DNA of 64,000 nt from Dictyophora rubrovolvata (GCA_029959195.1 CP114123.1:1488001-1552000); one strand, 5' to 3'. Positions 1 through 13,081 are shown, counted from the first letter of the stretch. Notes: a model not told the origin generated them from the sequence alone. Translations and numbers: made by a program.

Positions 1-1692
1 CACTGGGGATAGGAGTGGCAATGGCGGCAGTCCCAGCACTAGCGTTGTTGCCGCCGTTGACCACGTCAGGTGTATCTGGCATTGCGCCAGAAACCCATGT
101 CCTAGTAAACCAACGTCCGCCTGCTATACCTCTAATCTCTCTTTTCATGACGGTCCATTTTCGGGCCGGAGGGCGTTTGGTATCTAATGGATGAGAAGGA
201 GCATAACCTGTAGGGATTTTGGGGGGTGGTTGGACGGGGAAAGCTCGTGTTGGGAGCGGCCAGAGTGGGACGGGAATGGTAGGATCTGCGTTGAAGTCAG
301 GAGGTAAAATTGGGGGAAGATACTGGTGGCTCGAGCTGCTTTGAGAGGGTTGCGGTTGTTGTTGTTGCTGATGCGGTGTAACGGTTCCTCCCGCGCTTGG
401 GAGAGTGTTCTGTTCTGGTTTGGGTGTTGCGGGCACGGATGGCACAGCTGGTATCAAAAACGTGGATGCTAGTTTTTGAGGAAGGGTGTAAGAATAAAAA
501 ATATGGCCACGGAAAGATGAATACGGTACCATCTATGGCTCCTGAATCGTCGAGAGGGGTTGAAGTTCCCGGCGTATTATTCGCCGTTCTGTCCGCAGAG
601 GGGGGACTGTCAAGAAAAGAGAATTCAAAAGATAGAAGAGAAAGCGCACTTTGCGGCATTTTTGCGTGGGCCTCTAGGACCTAGAGTTGTCCCTTTCTTG
701 GGACCTGGTTTCTTGCGAGGTGGTTTAGCGGGTGGTTGAGCTTGAACAGACCAACCGTCAGGAATGGCGGGAGATGGAGAGGCGCCTGCCATATTTGAAG
801 AGGAACGTTTAGCTGATGTTGAAGATGTGCCCAAAACGGTACCAGTGGGAGTGGAAGTAGGAGCAGCTGGGTTCATAGCGGCAGAGGTGGAAGAGGAGGA
901 GACGGCGGAAGGCGGCTCAAGCCTTGTCAAAACATCTTCGGTATCGTCTGCAGTTCCTCTACCAAGTTCAAAAGTGCTCATCATAGCTGCTGCATCAGGA
1001 GGCTCGCGACCGGGTCTTCCACGACGACCGGTACTAGTTGCGCCGGCACTTGTGGAACCGCCGCGTCGACTTCTTCCCCGAGGAGGGCCGCCTCTCCTTC
1101 GTGGGGTTGGCGTGGCGCTATCGGGAGTGGCATTACCTGGGACAGTACTAGTATTTCTCGAGGGGGCATTGGGCAGTAAACCACGCAAGGGTTCGTTTTT
1201 GGGGAAGGTTTCTTCATCGTCAATGAGCTGGTCCTCCTCCTCCTCCTCCTCTTCTTCTTCCTCTTCCTCGTCATTGTCATTATCGCTAAGGGAACCACGC
1301 CGGGCTCGGACATGTGCCGCGGTGCGCCGCGAGCTGCCAGGACGAGCAGCGGAATTGCTTCCTGCACCTCTGCCTGCAAAATGGACAGAGTCGTGTGGAG
1401 AGTTTGACTGGTCCCAGGCGTTACGCATGGAGACACGAAATTTTGTGAAGCCCCGACCGGATTGTGGAGGAGGAGACTCGTCTTCATCGTCCTCTCTTAG
1501 AATTGAGATCTCGGGAGCATCCATGGAGCTAATATTCGGTGTTGGCGCTGCGGTGATGGCAGCGTTGTCGATGCTGTTGCTATTATTGTTACTCAGATTA
1601 CTATTACTATAATAATTATTACTGCGCTGTAAAGAGGTAGATTGGTGGTGGGAACTTGGATCGTATGGGATCCAAGGAGATGCTCGGAACAT
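1..1692 (-). CDS. AT-hook-like disordered nuclear protein (3' end beyond the left edge)
   Basis: I do not recognise the family. Three exons are visible on the minus strand: 1692-650, 588-530 and 468-1, joined by two 61-nt GT-AG introns. The frame stays open across both joins and runs off the window. The protein starts MFRASPWIPYDP and is almost entirely low complexity: a Ser/Asn-rich N-terminus, a run of about 12 Glu flanked by Asp/Asn, then an Arg/Gly/Pro-rich stretch with an AT-hook-like RRGRPGR and a basic KKPGPKKG patch, then Gln/Pro-rich sequence. The visible C-terminal piece has a more ordered segment around RKWTVMKREIRGIAGGRWF. Such composition fits a chromatin or transcription-associated nuclear protein; that is inference. 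An in-frame ATG lies further upstream at 1812, but it gives a Lys/Phe-rich leader unlike the rest, so 1692 is preferred. Confidence 0.6.
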
Positions 1693-1835
1693 GGACCGAT
1701 AAAAAAACACAAAAGGGACCTTTTTTCCTTTTCTTTTTCTGCTTTCCAAAAAGATTATTTGCGTGTCAGTTGGTGCAAAGAAGAATGTGACAAAACACTC
1801 TGTCACTGGCACTTTGTAGTACTTAGCGGCGGTAG

Positions 1836-1878
1836 TACTACTTTGGTACTACTTTGGTACTACTCTGGTACTACTACT
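1836..1878. repeat. short tandem repeat, unit about 11-12 nt (tactactttgg)
   Basis: Three to four imperfect copies of tactactttggtac-like sequence lie between the divergent AT-hook gene and the P450. The region could belong to either promoter. No known binding site is recognised. Confidence 0.6.
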
Positions 1879-2025
1879 TGTGATGTACGAGTATATGAAT
1901 AGATTCCACATCCACACAGAGTTTTTTTTCAGTATCTCACGTCACCAGCTTGTCTGGCTCTCTGTAGACTGTCCCCGGCAAAGTTCTTCCACACGGTCAC
2001 AGTCCAATAATAATCAGGCGTTCCT

Positions 2026-2052
2026 GGTATATATATATTATATTATATACCA
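2026..2052 (+). promoter_or_regulatory. TATA-rich core promoter candidate of the P450 gene
   Basis: An A/T run made of tata steps lies about 40-60 bp before the P450 start codon at 2090, with a CCAAT sequence about 25 bp further upstream (near 2003). This is a positional inference; no transcription start is known. Confidence 0.35.
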
Positions 2053-2089
2053 CCGCTATCACTGGCACTACTTCATATAATCGTCGAGA

Positions 2090-4402
2090 ATGGATGGCTT
2101 ATCCACCGCTTTCTCGAGCTTTGTTCAGCGTGTCGTTTCGAACAAACGAATCCTCCTCATCGACGTCGTACTCGTCCTTGCCGCCGTGCAATGGTCCAGA
2201 ACATGGCGTCGAAATCGTCTTCTCCCTCCCGGTCCGCGCGGATTACCGTTCCTCGGTCATTATCTCAGGTGATACATCACTGTTCCCCTTTCATTAGTGT
2301 GTGCTAAGCACAGCATTGCTGACTGACTCCAAATTGCAGTTCTGGATCCAGCCTCTTCTCAAGTTGGCCCTTCCAACTTGCTACCAAGTACAACTTTGGT
2401 CTCGTCTATGTCAAGACACTTTGGAATGAGGATATCTTCATAAATGACTATGACACAGCCGTCGACATTGTACGTATTTTCGATTCATCCACGCACACGC
2501 ACGACATCCCCCTTCCCCTCTCATCTTCTTCTAGCTCGAAAAGCGTTCCGGCTCATACTCCTCCCGCCCTTCACATATTATTGCCAACGAGTTCAGTACC
2601 TTAATATCGTCGCTTCTGTTGACCCTCCTTTAACATTCTTGCACAGTATCGGTTGCCTTGGTCGTCATATGCTCGTGATGCCTTACAACGAAAAATGGCG
2701 CAAAATGAGAGTCGCTATCCATCCGGAAATGACACAGACTAAAGTCCTGCAGTCATACGTTCCTCTCGAGGAAGCTGAAACTCGGATTGCTCTCTACAAA
2801 ATTGCTCAAGATCCCGCCTCTGCCTCCAGGTATATGAGACAAATTGTCGGTAATGTCACGCTAAGAAGTCAGTGTCTCAGGCCGTTCTCTATAATAATTA
2901 TAAAACATGACTGACGGTGTAATCCTTATATTGCTGTTTTAATATTAATATCAGTCGTCTATGGCATGGATTCAGAAACTGAGCATGATAAAGAGGCAAG
3001 TTCATTGGCTGATTTTGATTTATTTATTTATTTATTTATTTATTAACCTTATCCTAGTTTGATGGCATGACAACGAGTATGCTGGCCGTTCAACCATATC
3101 GTCTTTCGTAAACCAATATTTTTTTTTTCTCAAGTTCTTTACAAGTTCTTTGGGCTTATGAGCGGTCAAATCGTCGATCTCCTCCCGCCAACCCGGTATC
3201 TTCCCAAGTTCTTATTACCATGTTATAAAGCCGGAATGGACTTGCAGCTCATTACAACGAAATGCTTTAATTCCTTGTTTGACGCTATGCTTGAGAAAAT
3301 GAATAATTCAGCCCTCAATGTCGAAACTGCGATGGCCGCTCGATGGTGGCAAAATAGAGCCGCCTTGGGTTTCGACGCAACTGATATTTCAATGTTAGCT
3401 GGTACAATGTACGTGCACCTTTTTTAATTCCTTTTGATTTTTCGTACCGTCTGAAAATGATTTTTTTGTCAAGATTCGAAGGCGCTACAGACACGACCAC
3501 CGGTCTCCTCATGACATATATCGTCATGTCAGTATCATATCCCCATATCTTCAAAGCTGCTCAAGCCGAGTTGGATAAAATATGTGGTGATCATCCACCC
3601 ACAGCTGATGATTTATCTCGTTCCGAATACGTCAAAGCGATGTGTAAAGAGACGCTCAGGTGGTATGGGATGTTTGCTTTCGGTGTGTTGAAAAAGAGGC
3701 TATTCTTTTTCTTTGGTTCGTTTCTTACTGTATTGTATTTTCTTATTAGGCCTTCCCCATAAATATACCGCAAACCAAGACGATTTCTATAATGGTTATC
3801 GTATTCCAGTCGGCGCCACTCTCATTCCAAACAATCGAGCAATGACATTCAAGTTAGTATATATATATATATATATGTATATGCAATAAAAAATAATAAC
3901 ACTCATTTATTATTATATCCGCTTTAGTCCAAGGACGTATGGTCAGAAATACGACGTATATACATACGAACCCCGTCGATGGATCGATCGACCCGGGGGA
4001 GTTGGTGACGGACTTTTGGATGATGGGCTTCCGACCTTTGGATTTGGCCGTCGGCAAGTTGCAATTTCAATTTATCTGACTGCAGAATAATCTCAAAACA
4101 CACTTGTAGCGCATGCCCTGGTAAAATTATGGCCATGACGTCCTTCTGGATTTTCGCATCCAATACCATGTATTATTTTGATGTTGGACCCAAAGAAGGC
4201 GCTGAGCTTGAGAAACCCGTCGACTCGCTTGGTTTTTGGGGGGTAATGAATAAACATCTGTACTCTTTTTGCGCAGTGATCAATTTTTATTATATAGGGC
4301 AAACCTGATGTATCCAAATTTTACATTACACCTCGACCAGGGCGCTTCGCTGAACTTGATCGAGATATGGAAGCTGCAAAGGATTATTTGCGCAGTGTAT
4401 GA
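2090..4402 (+). CDS. cytochrome P450 monooxygenase, about ten introns
   Basis: A membrane-bound heme monooxygenase of the fungal E-class type. Substrate unknown. The N-terminus has a hydrophobic anchor (residues about 20-35) followed by the proline hinge LLPPGPRGLPFLG. The helix C region reads NEKWRKMR, helix I reads FEGATDTTTG, helix K carries the ExxR motif KETLR, and the PERF-like region reads YEPRRW. The heme loop FGFGRRACPG, with its Cys ligand, is assembled only after removal of a 56-nt intron (4054-4109) that begins with GC instead of GT. Exons I could place: 2090-2268, 2340-2469, 2535-2590, 2647-2867, from 2955, from about 3147, from 3474, from about 3751, from about 3928, from 4110 and the last to 4402. 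The small exons around 3000-3150 are not fully resolved. All catalytic motifs are present, so the gene looks functional. Its introns contain TTTA and TA microsatellites. Confidence 0.9.
3019..3045. repeat. TTTA microsatellite in a P450 intron
   Basis: Consecutive ttta units lie inside a P450 intron. A second simple repeat, (ta)n at about 3857-3876, lies in a later intron of the same gene. Confidence 0.8.
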
Positions 4403-4942
4403 CCTGGGTTTATTTGCAGCCCCTTAGCTTTAACTACCTGCGAGGCCTTGATGCTTTGTTTTATGGTACATAATTCCTCGCCCTCTGTATCCCTGAAGAA
4501 ATCTTGTAATTTAACTTATTGGCTAAACAAACTGTTTAACAGCCTTCAGTTATTTTTCGCGGGTATCTCTAAACCCGCAAGAGAGCAAATTCAAGTCGCG
4601 GACTCGGACGTTCATGTTACCGACCTTGTCAAGCCACATATAGGAGGTTATCGATCTCAGAGATGACCATTCTGGCACTATCAGTCTTATAGGTTACATG
4701 ACACATTGGGCGTGGAACTATTCTCGTGCAGGTTATAGTTCTTGCGTCTTCCACTTCCACTCGCTAAACGTTTGTCATAACTGTTGTCGCTGCTACCCGG
4801 ACCCCTTAACTGACCTGATAACTGCAAGTCGACTATCCTTATATTATTATATTAGTATAGTACATACGATTCTATTATGAACCGGAATTATCATAATGTA
4901 TAGATTTTCATCGCGGTAGCAAGCATAGACGGGATAGACAGG
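4403..4942. other. intergenic region between convergent P450 and HEATR5/LAA1-like genes
   Basis: About 540 bp between two convergent 3' ends. Small reading frames occur but none resembles a protein, and I see no RNA gene. It presumably holds both 3' UTRs. Confidence 0.6.
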
Positions 4943-7900
4943 TCAAAACGATCTTAATGATATCTGAGGTTTGACGATACCGGGTTGAGAGGCTGCCTTT
5001 TTCCCCCCTACAGCTTGTCGAATCGAACCTTCCAATGTATCACGGACTTCTTGGTCCAATTTGGCTGCCGCTTCTTTAAACGCAACCGGCCAGGTTGTAG
5101 CGAGGGTCAGAAGATGGGACACGGCGACCGTTGGAAGACTTGAAGTGGGGTTCGTGGGGGAACTCAAAAATAAACTTAGTGTCGGTAGCAGGATACCAAA
5201 CATTGCTGGGCCTAGAATATAGTTACATGTCAATTTCAAGTGCAATAGTAAAGGCAGAAAGTGAAACATACGCGAGGATTCGGGGACTGCTGGTAGAAGG
5301 CTTACCAAAGCCTTGAAGATTTCCTCGACAGCAGGTGTATGTAATCTATGTTCCTCAGTCTCGTCTGACAATGAAGCCACCTTTGCCAGGTATGTTATCG
5401 TCTCTGGAACCAGCAGTTTCATACAGTATTGTAGAACAGGACTTCCAGACGAAGCCGTCGTGACCAGAGTTTTGGCGCAATGTGCTGAAGTAAGGGATAT
5501 CTATGCGACGGTAATGTTAGCACAGCTATATGTTTCGAGCTTATCCTCACCCACGTCAGATATCTCCAAAAGCTTCTGTGAAATGGTAAAGCAACAGTGA
5601 TCCAAAACCGCCTGACTGATAGCCAGCGAGGTTGGGATGACGGTTAGTATCAGAACCAAAGCCAACAAGTTATTCTTGACTTTATTGAAGGAACCTGCTC
5701 CGACGCGGCCGCTAGGAGAGTGCTAGACATCAATACATAATAATTGCTGTTAGTTGATGTCACTTCACTTCATTTCATCAATATTCACAAGGCAAGCAGA
5801 TATCAATCCGTGAATGAGCTTCCCATACTTTGAATCTGCCACGCATGCCTTCGGGTCAGATGGTGGTTCGAGCAAACCTTTCAGAGCTGGCAACGTTGGC
5901 CCAGTCAAATCCGTGTCGCCTCGTTCGCTTTTGAGTAGTTCTGCAGCCACGAAGCAAAATAAAGCATAAAAAAGGGGAAAAAAGTATGCAATTACTTACC
6001 CGCATACAATGCAGCAGCGACAGCACGGACTTCTTCCTCATATAGAGGACCAAACGCTTCTCCAATGACCGTGAAGGCGTTGAAAGCCGCCAGAAGTAAA
6101 CGCGTCCGATCAGGGAGTGAATTACCGTCTATATAATATATGACTAGGGATCGCACTCAATGAAAAAGGGAGAGACATGCCTGTGTAAGATAATCTTGCA
6201 CTGGGCAGGTTTTGGCGCAGAACGTAAGCACAAATGCGGAGGCAATGTGTTAGATGGTTTTCGGGAAGTGAACCATCAGTTGGAGTACTACGCAACCGAT
6301 TTCAACACAAGAAGAAAAAAAAGGTGAAAAAAAAAAACGGACAGTGCTGAGCTGCTGCTTTTATGTGAACTCGCAAGCGCTGTTATCACATCTACAAGAT
6401 GTAGCTGAACTGCAGCCGACTCAGTGACAGCCATTCGATAACAAAGGCTGCTAAATTCTTTAAAAATAGCGGGTTCAAGAATGGCTTTGCCAGCGTATTC
6501 TCGGCGAACAAGGTATTTTAGCGTCTGCAGCGCAGCAATTGTGGCTTCACGAGACGCCAGTCCCGTCGCTGCATCGGTTGAAGCATCCGTCAGAGCGTCG
6601 TATACTAATCCGAATAAGATATAAAAGAATATAGTAGGGTCTTCTCTGAACCTCGACTCCGAACTGGCTGTGTCTGGTGTTTCCTTGCCATCCATTGCTG
6701 CTAAAATATAAGGCTTATTGGTTTGCATACCCGTTGCGATAGCCTTGATGATCGAGCACCAAGACTGTTGATAGTACTATGTTTCAAAGATTAGTTAGAA
6801 AAAAGCAAAAAAGCAAACTCATTGTTTACCGGAAGTAAAATTTCTCGACCAAGAGAGGAATAAGAGGAATCAAAAGAAGCAGCGTTGTCCTGCAGAGATT
6901 CAGAGTCGACACGAACGCTGGCATAATCCCTGAGAGAAGCAATCCATAGTGACGCCAGGACAAATCGGTGAGGCGCAACCACCAGCTGTAAATAGGGCTG
7001 TTGAGGTGTAGCGATTTCTAGTTCCGCCCAAGCTGTTATAATGGATATGCGCAACATGATGGATGCATTTGGGCTGAGTTCGCCGACGTCCCCTATTGAT
7101 ATTAATCCTGGCGCTGTCAACGGAAGAAGTGTCAATGCAAGTAAAACGCGATACGGGGCTTTTAAATTATCTTACATTTAGATTGTTCCAGTGCTGATAC
7201 TAGGATTTTAAGAATTCGACCCATTTTGGATACGTCACGAACAACCCCACAGCCCACGAAAACGGCGCACACCTGAATGGCGGATGCCAAAATTTCCGGT
7301 GTAGAATCAGCAGAGAAGGAGGGGGTTAATGCGGCGGTTATTGGAGCTTGATATTGTTCTAAGAGTAACGAATCCTCATAATCAGGATCTGGTGATCTCG
7401 AGAATATCTATAACAATCGGAGTAACTAAATTGAACACGTTAAAAACCGATGGGTATTATTACCTCGATCACATCCCGTAGGACAGTTAACCCAGCTAGA
7501 CGAGTCTCGGTGACGTATGCAGCTGACGCAGTAAAAGCCATTTTGACAAGGTCCGGAACTCTAGAGACAAGGAGCTGGGAAGACTCTTGCCAGCCTTGAC
7601 GTCGTGCATACAAAATATCAACATGCTCTTGGCGATTTGATTTTCCAATAATAATGCAAATGTCATGTAGGCACTGCAACACAAAAAGTTGGGTTTGCCA
7701 TCGAGTCGATATGGTTTGATTTTGGGATGAAGGCTCAATTGTACTAGCGAAAGATTCCGCCTCGTCATCTTGTGAAATAGCTGCCGCTTTGGTATTTGCA
7801 GTTTGTGTAGATATGGTAGTTCTGGACATTATTCGTTGGCATAGATCAATCCAGGCGGACGGATTATGAATGACGGTTTGACGAAGCCAGCTGGAGATTA

Positions 7901-10900
7901 TACCGCGAATACCTTCAGATGTCGATGTATCATCTAACATTCCGAAGAGTTCTTCAACCAAACGGTCACCGCCGATCTTTGACATCGCAAGAGCGTCTCG
8001 TTGAACCATCTGGTATAACGCGTTTATTGAAGCCATTTTTAGCGGTCTGCGCGACGAGGACAGATAAATGCGGAGTTTGTCAACTAAATTGTGGACGTCA
8101 ATATGATCCGGAATGAAGATCAAAAGGTGCTGAATGCACATGATAGCCTCAACAGCTATACTTTCTTCGGCTTCAGTGCTAAGCTCCTCAACAATATTGA
8201 GAACCAAGCTACGAGTAGACACCGACTCCTGTAACTCTGGACCGATAACACCAATAACTGCATCAATGATTTGGCATATAACTGAATAGGTGGGCAAATC
8301 TCCACTGATATTGACGTTAGAGTACGAGCCACCCTCTGGTTCGTGACTTTCTGACATGTAAGCTTTAAATAAAAGTCCTATTGTGCTAGTCACAAATGGC
8401 GAGTACGCAAGGCTTGCAGCATTTATAACTTGACCTAAGGCAGTAAGAGCCCAAAAATGAACGGTAGGATGGGGGTCATTTCCTAGAGTCATCAAAACAT
8501 GGATCGTCGTTTTCAAAAGAGGACCTGCCGCGAGGCCACCAACGTGACTGTATATCGCCCCAAATGCCAGAGCGCACCCGGCACGTCCGCTAGGGTCACG
8601 ATTGCTGACGACAAGATCGACCAAAATTTTGACTTGACTTGTCAAGAACGACGTTCCGGCAACACTAGTCAGACGGCCTAGTGCTTCGCTACTTGCGCTC
8701 CTTAAAACGGCGTCGCCGTCTATCAGAGTGTTCTGAGGTAAAAATTAGGTGTAGCTCCTTAGCTATGACAGCGACAATGGATTTCTACCTTCAAAAACTC
8801 AGCCATTATGGTACTAATCTGACCGCTTGCAAATGCATCTTTGACATTCCGCGAGCCTATGCTGGACACTTGCCTCAGTGCAAGTAAAAGCGCGATGGTA
8901 GAGTTAACGAGAATCGCTGCCTTCCGGCCAGGATTCTTGTCGAGTTTTGGAGACCGGCTGAACTCGACAAGTTGAGTGATAATCTGTGATAGGTTATGAA
9001 GGTCTTGCTCAGCTAGAAGAAGGGAAAACAATTCAATGGCTGCGTCGGTAACTGATGTCATGGGAGGCGGCGATTCCGGCCAAGCCGTGTTATTGTCCTG
9101 GAATTTCGTTTGACAGATAATTAACGGATTATGCTCGCATGAATATATAATTGGTGTGTTTATCTATCATAAACTATTAGAGTCTCGAGGATTAAAATGT
9201 GGAAAAAAACTTACGGATGCATTAATGGCTAGCTCAACGGTGTCGCCATTCAGATCTGGCTTTCCTCCACTGTTTACGTCAGAATTATCCTCAAATTTCG
9301 ACAATTCAGGTCTAATGCTTGTGACTCCATACGCATAATTGTCAATAGATTGCCAAACCGAAATGAAATTGCCGGATGAAGCAGCAATAGCTGCTTGAAC
9401 AGACGAACCCGCGAACGCGTCTGGACTACTGAATTGAATAGCAGCCGACTGCAAGAGCGACAGTTGTGACGTTTCGGTAAGAGTAGCAAACCCAAGAACG
9501 GAATAACATTCGTAAATTCTTCGGCGCATTAAGGCTTCAAGCGTCAGTGCATCCAAGCCTCTGTAAGATGCGACAGACGCGGCCCCGTCTTGTAGTTCAT
9601 CAAATTTCTGGTTCATGAAAGCTTGCGAAAATGTGAGCGCGTTACTAAGGAGGGAGGAGATTCGGCGAGCAACGTCCAAAGTAACAAGAGCAGGTGAATT
9701 TTGCCGTAAGAACGAAAGAATAGCACCCAAAGCGCATTCTCGTACGTGTAGCATGAACATCCAGTCGTGGACAGTTCTTCCGGTACCTGACATGGTGTCT
9801 TTGCTGGTAGGCTTTGGAAGGGCATTTCGCCACAAAACGAGTAACTGAGGAAGATGTGGCCGAACAAAGTTTGGCCCTAAAGAGACAATAGACGTTATGC
9901 AAGTCCATGCGACCTCAACTTCTATAGATGCAATTTTGAGGTCGTGATCTCCGGATCGCTTCAAAAGTTGTATCGCCATGTCCAAAGTTTTGGCGCAGAC
10001 ATCGTAGGATATATAAAAAGGCCGTTGTGGGATTACGGCAACGAGAGCAGCAACACCATAAACGTGTCCCAAAGTGCGCCTGTCAATATCGGATGGGGCT
10101 GCAGGACTTGATAATGATGAAATGTCGCGCTGCAGCGCCTCCATGATACCTAAGACGATTTGGGGTAAACGCGTTGGTGTAGAATAGCAAAAGCAGCGCA
10201 AAGCCCAGGCACACGCAATTCGTGTGGAATGATTAGGATGCCCGAGTATCTCGACCAAGGGTCCTGACAAGGCATCCTAGTGAATAAAAGTTAAACTGAG
10301 ATAGAAGAGATATGTTATAAATTTACCTGCACTGGCGGCGGCGCATTGCCAAGTTGCTGCAGCAGAGCAGCGACTTCCCTCAAAGCGATCACCAAGACGA
10401 GGGGATTGGCTGCAACTTGACCTGGCAGTAGTGCGGGCCATCTCTTGAGGTACCCTGACGTCAGCTCGTGGATCGCACCAATTTGTCCTTGTTCGCTTAA
10501 CATGCGAGCTCCTATTAAGTCTCGTAAAAGGACACCCACTAGCTTGCGTATCAGGAGTATGTCATATCGTGAGGCGGTAGACTTCGGGGTTTGAACAATC
10601 TCTTGCATAAGGTGCCGAACAATGAGCCCATAATTAATCTCGACAAATTGTGGGCCTAGGATAGTGAATAATGCAGCATAAAACTCAACGATACCAATTC
10701 TCGTTCTTCGTGTAGCCGCATGTTTGTTAAAGTGTGATGATAGCTGTAGAAGCATTGCTTCAGGTGATAGTATCAGCGTAGGCTGTCCCGTTGTAGGGAC
10801 GGGTATCGGTGATTCATCTTTATCGTCCCCGTTTTTGGTTCCAGACTTTTTAGGCTGTTCTGGTGAAACGGACTTAGCGACTTGGGTTCCTGCCAGCATA

Positions 10901-11963
10901 TGAGCTGATAAATGTGCTAACGAATGCCTCGTTAGTTGGTCTGTATGATCCAAGTTCTTAATACATAGGTTCACAATGGACTCAACGTCCGCTATTGCTC
11001 GGCTGCCATCATTTGGAGGGAACAGAATTATAAGAACCTGGTACAAAGGTTCAGTGAATTAGTCAGAGTGAACATGTATGCAGACCTTTGCAGCGGCCCT
11101 TTGAAGCGGAAATGCTTTGTCGGACAATAATGATTTCATTTGTTTCGTAATATCTCGGCTTGATGATTCCGTTAGAGCTCGCGATGCAGTTGATAAAGAC
11201 TTTTGTAGTGCTGTCACAGCATGAAAACGTAGGAGAACTGACTATATGAGCATGAAAATTGTCAGGCGCGTAATAAAGTGATCAGAGGGGACGGACGTTT
11301 GAAGAAGATCTGGATATACGAAGGGCCACAAGGGCTATTTCAGCCATGAAGGACATCACCTTACATTTCAAGTTAGAGCCGTTACAACTACTTGTGTAGC
11401 AATTCCACGGACCTGTGACCCAAATGCTCCCATCAGTTCTCCAATGCACCATAGAGCAGACCTAAGATATAGATAAAAATGGCAAATTCATGGATGAACA
11501 GCTAGTATACTCACAGTCGAGCATCCTTCTCGCTGGGTTTACTATCGCTAACAACTTTGACTAGAGTTTGTAAAGTGTCGAAGAGGGTTCTTGTCTCTCC
11601 TCGGCTGTATAACGAAACGAAGCAGCGTGCGGCAGCCTGTCGAATTGGACGTCCCGGTTGTGGAAACCGGTCGGATCCTCTGGCAATGTCGATGAGCGTG
11701 GCTTCCAGTTTCTTCTGGTGCTGTTTAATCAAGTCCTTAAAAAGATGTGTTAGTTTTATATACCCAATAGCTTGCGTGTAGCCATACCAGAGAAACCTTT
11801 TTAATTGATTTCTCCGTCAAAGTTAACCATTGGAATACATAAATTTGGCCGTTCTCGCTGAACACCTTTGTCTTATCCCAAGATGTAAGCAAGATAGGAG
11901 AATTCTAAATGAATCACTCACCAGATCTATGTCAAAGTCCTGAGCTTCACTATCGCCCATCAT
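4943..11963 (-). CDS. LAA1: HEAT-repeat AP-1 accessory protein, HEATR5/LAA1 family
   Basis: A giant all-helical scaffold of about 2,000 residues with many introns. In yeast and animals this family binds the AP-1 clathrin adaptor and helps its recruitment to the trans-Golgi and endosomes. The N-terminus begins MMGDSEAQDFDIDL, then a family-typical segment IYVFQWLTLTEKSIKK. Next come IRQAAARCFVSLYSRGETRT and ALWCIGELMGAFG, the helical repeats expected near the start of HEATR5. HEAT-like helices continue throughout (for example GRAGCALAFGAIYSHVGG near 8560), and the last exon ends KPQISLRSF. Introns near the start were checked: exon 1 ends at GATCTG before GTGAGT and resumes at GTGTTC. Two adjacent ATG codons exist (11963 and 11960). 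The gene is divergent from the SOD gene, with 148 bp between start codons. The window also carries an adaptin-binding AAGAB homologue, another AP-1 factor. Confidence 0.88.
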
Positions 11964-12111
11964 ACACTTGTTCGTTCAAAGCTCACGAGATGACTAAGCT
12001 GGAACTCTACCTCGATCAAGTTCAGTCGTTACCGCGTTACCACTAGGCGGTGTCCGATAACATTATTCAGTACGTTCAACACGTCGGCTCCAGCATTCCA
12101 GCGCCACATTC
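11964..12111. promoter_or_regulatory. short bidirectional promoter between LAA1-like and SOD genes
   Basis: Only 148 bp separate the two divergent start codons, so both core promoters must lie here or inside the neighbouring 5' ends. No clear TATA box is seen. Confidence 0.45.
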
Positions 12112-13081
12112 ATGTCCGTGAGTATACTATGCCGCGTAAGAATGGAGTACCCGCGAACTTAGGATGCATATGCTTATCAGTCTCAACGAGTCAGATTCAC
12201 TACGACACTAGGAAGCGATTCAGTTGCCGAACCCCCCAGGAAAACACAAAGACAAGCTAGAACTTATTTATTCTTACTTGCGGCGATTATTTTCTTATTT
12301 GGTATTTATGGGTGGACTTTCAACACGAGCTCAGAAATGGTTGTTACAAAGGTGAAATGCTTTGCCCGAGAATTATACCTTGTATAACCTGACTCGTTTC
12401 TCCTTATATCAGGCGGTTGCCGTCATGACGGGTCCCACAGTGGAAGGTGTAGTTTACTTTGCGCAAGATCCATCAACAAGAAAGGTCACAGTTACCGGAA
12501 GTTTAAAGAACCTCAGCCCGAGTTCTCAAAAGGGCTTTCACATTCAGTAAGAAGTTTCTTACATCTTTGAACGTGACTGAGCATTTTGGCTAGCGAATTT
12601 GGCGATGCAACCAATGGATGCATGTTTTCTGGAGCTCACTATAACCCCGAGGGCCGAAGTCATGGCGCACCGCACGAGGCTGTCCGTCATATTGGAGACC
12701 TGGGAAATGTCCAAGCAAACGCGAATGGGATCGTACAGTTGGACATAACCGACTCGCGTATCTCACTTAATGGACCGTATTCCATAATCGGGTATGTTGA
12801 TTATACTCCAAGAGGCAGAGATTGTTGATTAAACTTTCACGAGGCGCACGGTCGTTATTCATGAAGTAAGTGGTTGTTTGACATGACCCATGTTTAGCCT
12901 GAAGGGGGTGGTACCATTTATCATAATGCTAGGGATCTGACGATTATGGCAAAGGCGGACATCCAGATAGTTTGAAAACCGGAAACGCAGGAAGCCGAGT
13001 AGGGTGTGCTGTTATTGGTAAATCAATTTTTTTGGTTATATATAATCACTCCTGACCTCTACAGGGATCGCCTCGTCTTGA
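12112..13081 (+). CDS. membrane-anchored Cu/Zn superoxide dismutase
   Basis: Converts superoxide to oxygen and hydrogen peroxide. Seven exons give about 210 residues: 12112-12117 (only ATG TCC), 12181-12351, 12413-12546, 12594-12791, 12844-12865, 12933-13017 and 13065-13081; all joins keep frame. The first 30 or so residues are basic and hydrophilic, then a single hydrophobic segment ([18 protein letters not shown]) precedes the enzyme domain, so the protein is predicted to be a type II membrane protein. Metal ligands are all visible: GFHIHEFGD (two Cu His, split by intron 3), GAHYNP (bridging His), [13 protein letters not shown] (Zn His and Asp) and VVIHE (Cu His). The disulfide cysteines are in NGCMF and VGCAVIG, and the tail [15 protein letters not shown] matches the family. 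Ordinary SOD1 is about 154 residues and soluble; the extra length here is the N-terminal anchor. Confidence 0.92.

Noticed and set aside
764-1612. Long plus-strand frame with Ser and Leu runs
   Set aside because: It is the mirror of the Glu/Asn-rich minus-strand gene and its repeats; no domain or intron logic supports it.
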